Below, one piece after another: positions 58,868 to 64,000 of a stretch of 64,000 bases of DNA (the stretch's first letter is position 1; the number at the start of each line of letters is the position of its first letter). The translations under genes and the position numbers were made by a program. A model generated the notes under the pieces. It was given only the letters and a program-made list of their open reading frames with translations, had not been told where the DNA came from and ran no database searches. This DNA is from Norana najaformis (lineage: Eukaryota; Annelida; Clitellata; Crassiclitellata; Hormogastridae), in assembly GCA_964023275.1 (NCBI GenBank), contig OZ029923.1, positions 2,283,738-2,347,737 on the forward strand, in the 5' to 3' direction.

Positions 58868-59956
58868 AGGAAGAAGTATATGTCCAGTTTAAATTAGTTA
58901 GCTACGTGAAATGTGCCTTACCCACTACCAACGGCATGCCAGTAAAGGGAAGTAGAGTGCAACTTCTTTTGGGTTGCTTGCATTAAGTTTTTTTAGACCT
59001 TTGAAAGTCACATCAGAATTATATTGTAAGTAGCATTGTAACATTTTTAGAACATAGTTCTGATTAATACAGGCTGTACTTTTAAATTCGAAGAAAAAAT
59101 GAAAATACAGTTCAGACTTTGAATTGGTGCCACCGCCAGAATAGAAAGACGTCTCAAGATTTCTGACGAACTCTGGTGTAAAGTGAGTAGACCGGATTTC
59201 CCATCGATTTATGGGTCCGGCCATGCCCCATTTCAATATTGGGGAAAGCCGCTGAGTTGGACATTTGAGAGTGTTGCAACCGATAAGTTTGATAAGTGTG
59301 CTAAATTGCATACGATGATGAGTTCTAGCTCTTCCAGAACCTGAAGTTGTTAAAATCTCCGAAGTTTTTTAAACGTTAAGGTTTCATTACTAATTTTAAT
59401 TTTAAAGAAAATAATGGTAGCGTTGTGATTATGTTGCTCAAATGAGTCTTTTTGCATTTTCCAAGAAACCGTGAAAGGGAGCGCGGCATCCCTGACTCAT
59501 TTCACTGTCCATCATCTTAATTCATTATCTATTACTGACTTTTCTGATTTGTTCTTTCACCTGCAATTGACCCGCGCAGGTTACGCAACAATTGCAATCG
59601 TAATCCTAGTCACGGCAACAGTTGTTTCAGTATTATGAGCGCTGAAAGTATTATCTTGTAACAATAGACTCCTGGGACGTCTGTTGCAACCACAGTTGCC
59701 GATGCCATGCGTTAATTCGCAGAGGGAGACCTTATTCGAAATTTATATGCATAAATATGCATATAATGACTGAGCTCCTACGTTAGTAAAGCTGGACAAT
59801 AATGCATCTACATCTTCCATGAAAATCCAGGTTTTAAGCAATATACAAAAGTGGATGTGAATAATCTCATAAATCACAAAGTTGTTTCAGCTAAGTCGTT
59901 TGACTTAGTATACAGACTTAGAAAGTGAAGTTCGTTGGCAAATTTCATATCATTTT
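58868..59956. repeat. ~1 kb tandem duplicate, copy 2
   Basis: Contains the open exon-like sequence 58929-59340. Between the exon and the right end, 59460-59660 is also conserved with 57530-57720 (gcgcaggttacgcaac), though no function is evident. Confidence 0.7.
58929..59340 (-). CDS. Possible exon, unknown or divergent Ig-like domain
   Basis: Open for 136 codons on the minus strand after an AG acceptor (AACTTCAG|GTTCTGG) in phase 1, the phase used by all receptor exons here. Four cysteines (GCNTLKC and STACI..MLQC) and a Trp (ILKWGM) could suit an Ig fold with two disulfides, but I do not recognise the family. A stop TAG follows directly at the GTTG|GTAG border; no upstream signal exon was found between 59.4 and 64 kb. 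May be a live exon, or simply the better-kept copy of a dead one. Confidence 0.35.

Positions 59957-64000
<4,044 letters not shown>

Overview
The window looks like genomic DNA from an invertebrate animal. It is AT-rich, its genes are split into short exons by introns of roughly 0.3-1.8 kb with GT-AG borders, and it is full of SINE-like repeats, LINE fragments and microsatellites. I cannot name the species. The Ig-domain style and the repeats would fit a marine invertebrate (cnidarian, lophotrochozoan or basal deuterostome); no search could be run.

The main content is a tandem array of immunoglobulin-superfamily receptor-like genes, all on the minus strand. I call them A to F from left to right, plus an apparent relic, G. 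Exons were located by reading for open Ig domains bounded by AG/GT splice sites, then checked by length: all signal-peptide, Ig and transmembrane borders are phase 1 and nearly every internal exon is a multiple of 3. A (2185-9315, 445 aa) has signal peptide, V-type Ig, two further Ig domains, a glycine-rich transmembrane exon, a linker exon and a last exon carrying an ITAM-like motif. B (12303-23113, 748 aa) has the same ends but six Ig domains, from an internal duplication of the three-Ig module. C (27956-34305) has the layout of A but carries a 1-base frameshift in its first Ig exon and a 4-base insertion after the ITAM. D (39998-43918) and E (46483-50512) have three Ig domains of a second subfamily and unrelated transmembrane exons with short or unresolved tails; E stops at the end of its TM exon. 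F (52964-55214, 170 aa) has one V-type Ig domain, a very acidic stalk and a transmembrane segment. G is an orphan signal-peptide exon (58428-58479) upstream of a decayed exon whose better-kept copy lies at 58929-59340.

Between genes, 5' flanks are copied (1-1570, 9790-11700, 24360-25130, 34785-36760), a block at 25350-27160 recurs at 36790-38660, and a ~1 kb block at 57066-58035 recurs at 58868-59956. The leftmost flank copy implies the array continues off the left edge. At least three SINE-like families, two putative MITEs, fragments of CR1-like and RTE-like retrotransposons and several microsatellites fill introns and intergenic DNA. From about 60 kb to the right end I see repeats but no supportable gene.

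Inference: A-C could be activating (ITAM) surface receptors and D-F short-tailed partners or decoys. This arrangement recalls polymorphic Ig receptor clusters such as the Hydractinia allorecognition complex (Alr genes), but orthology is not claimed.
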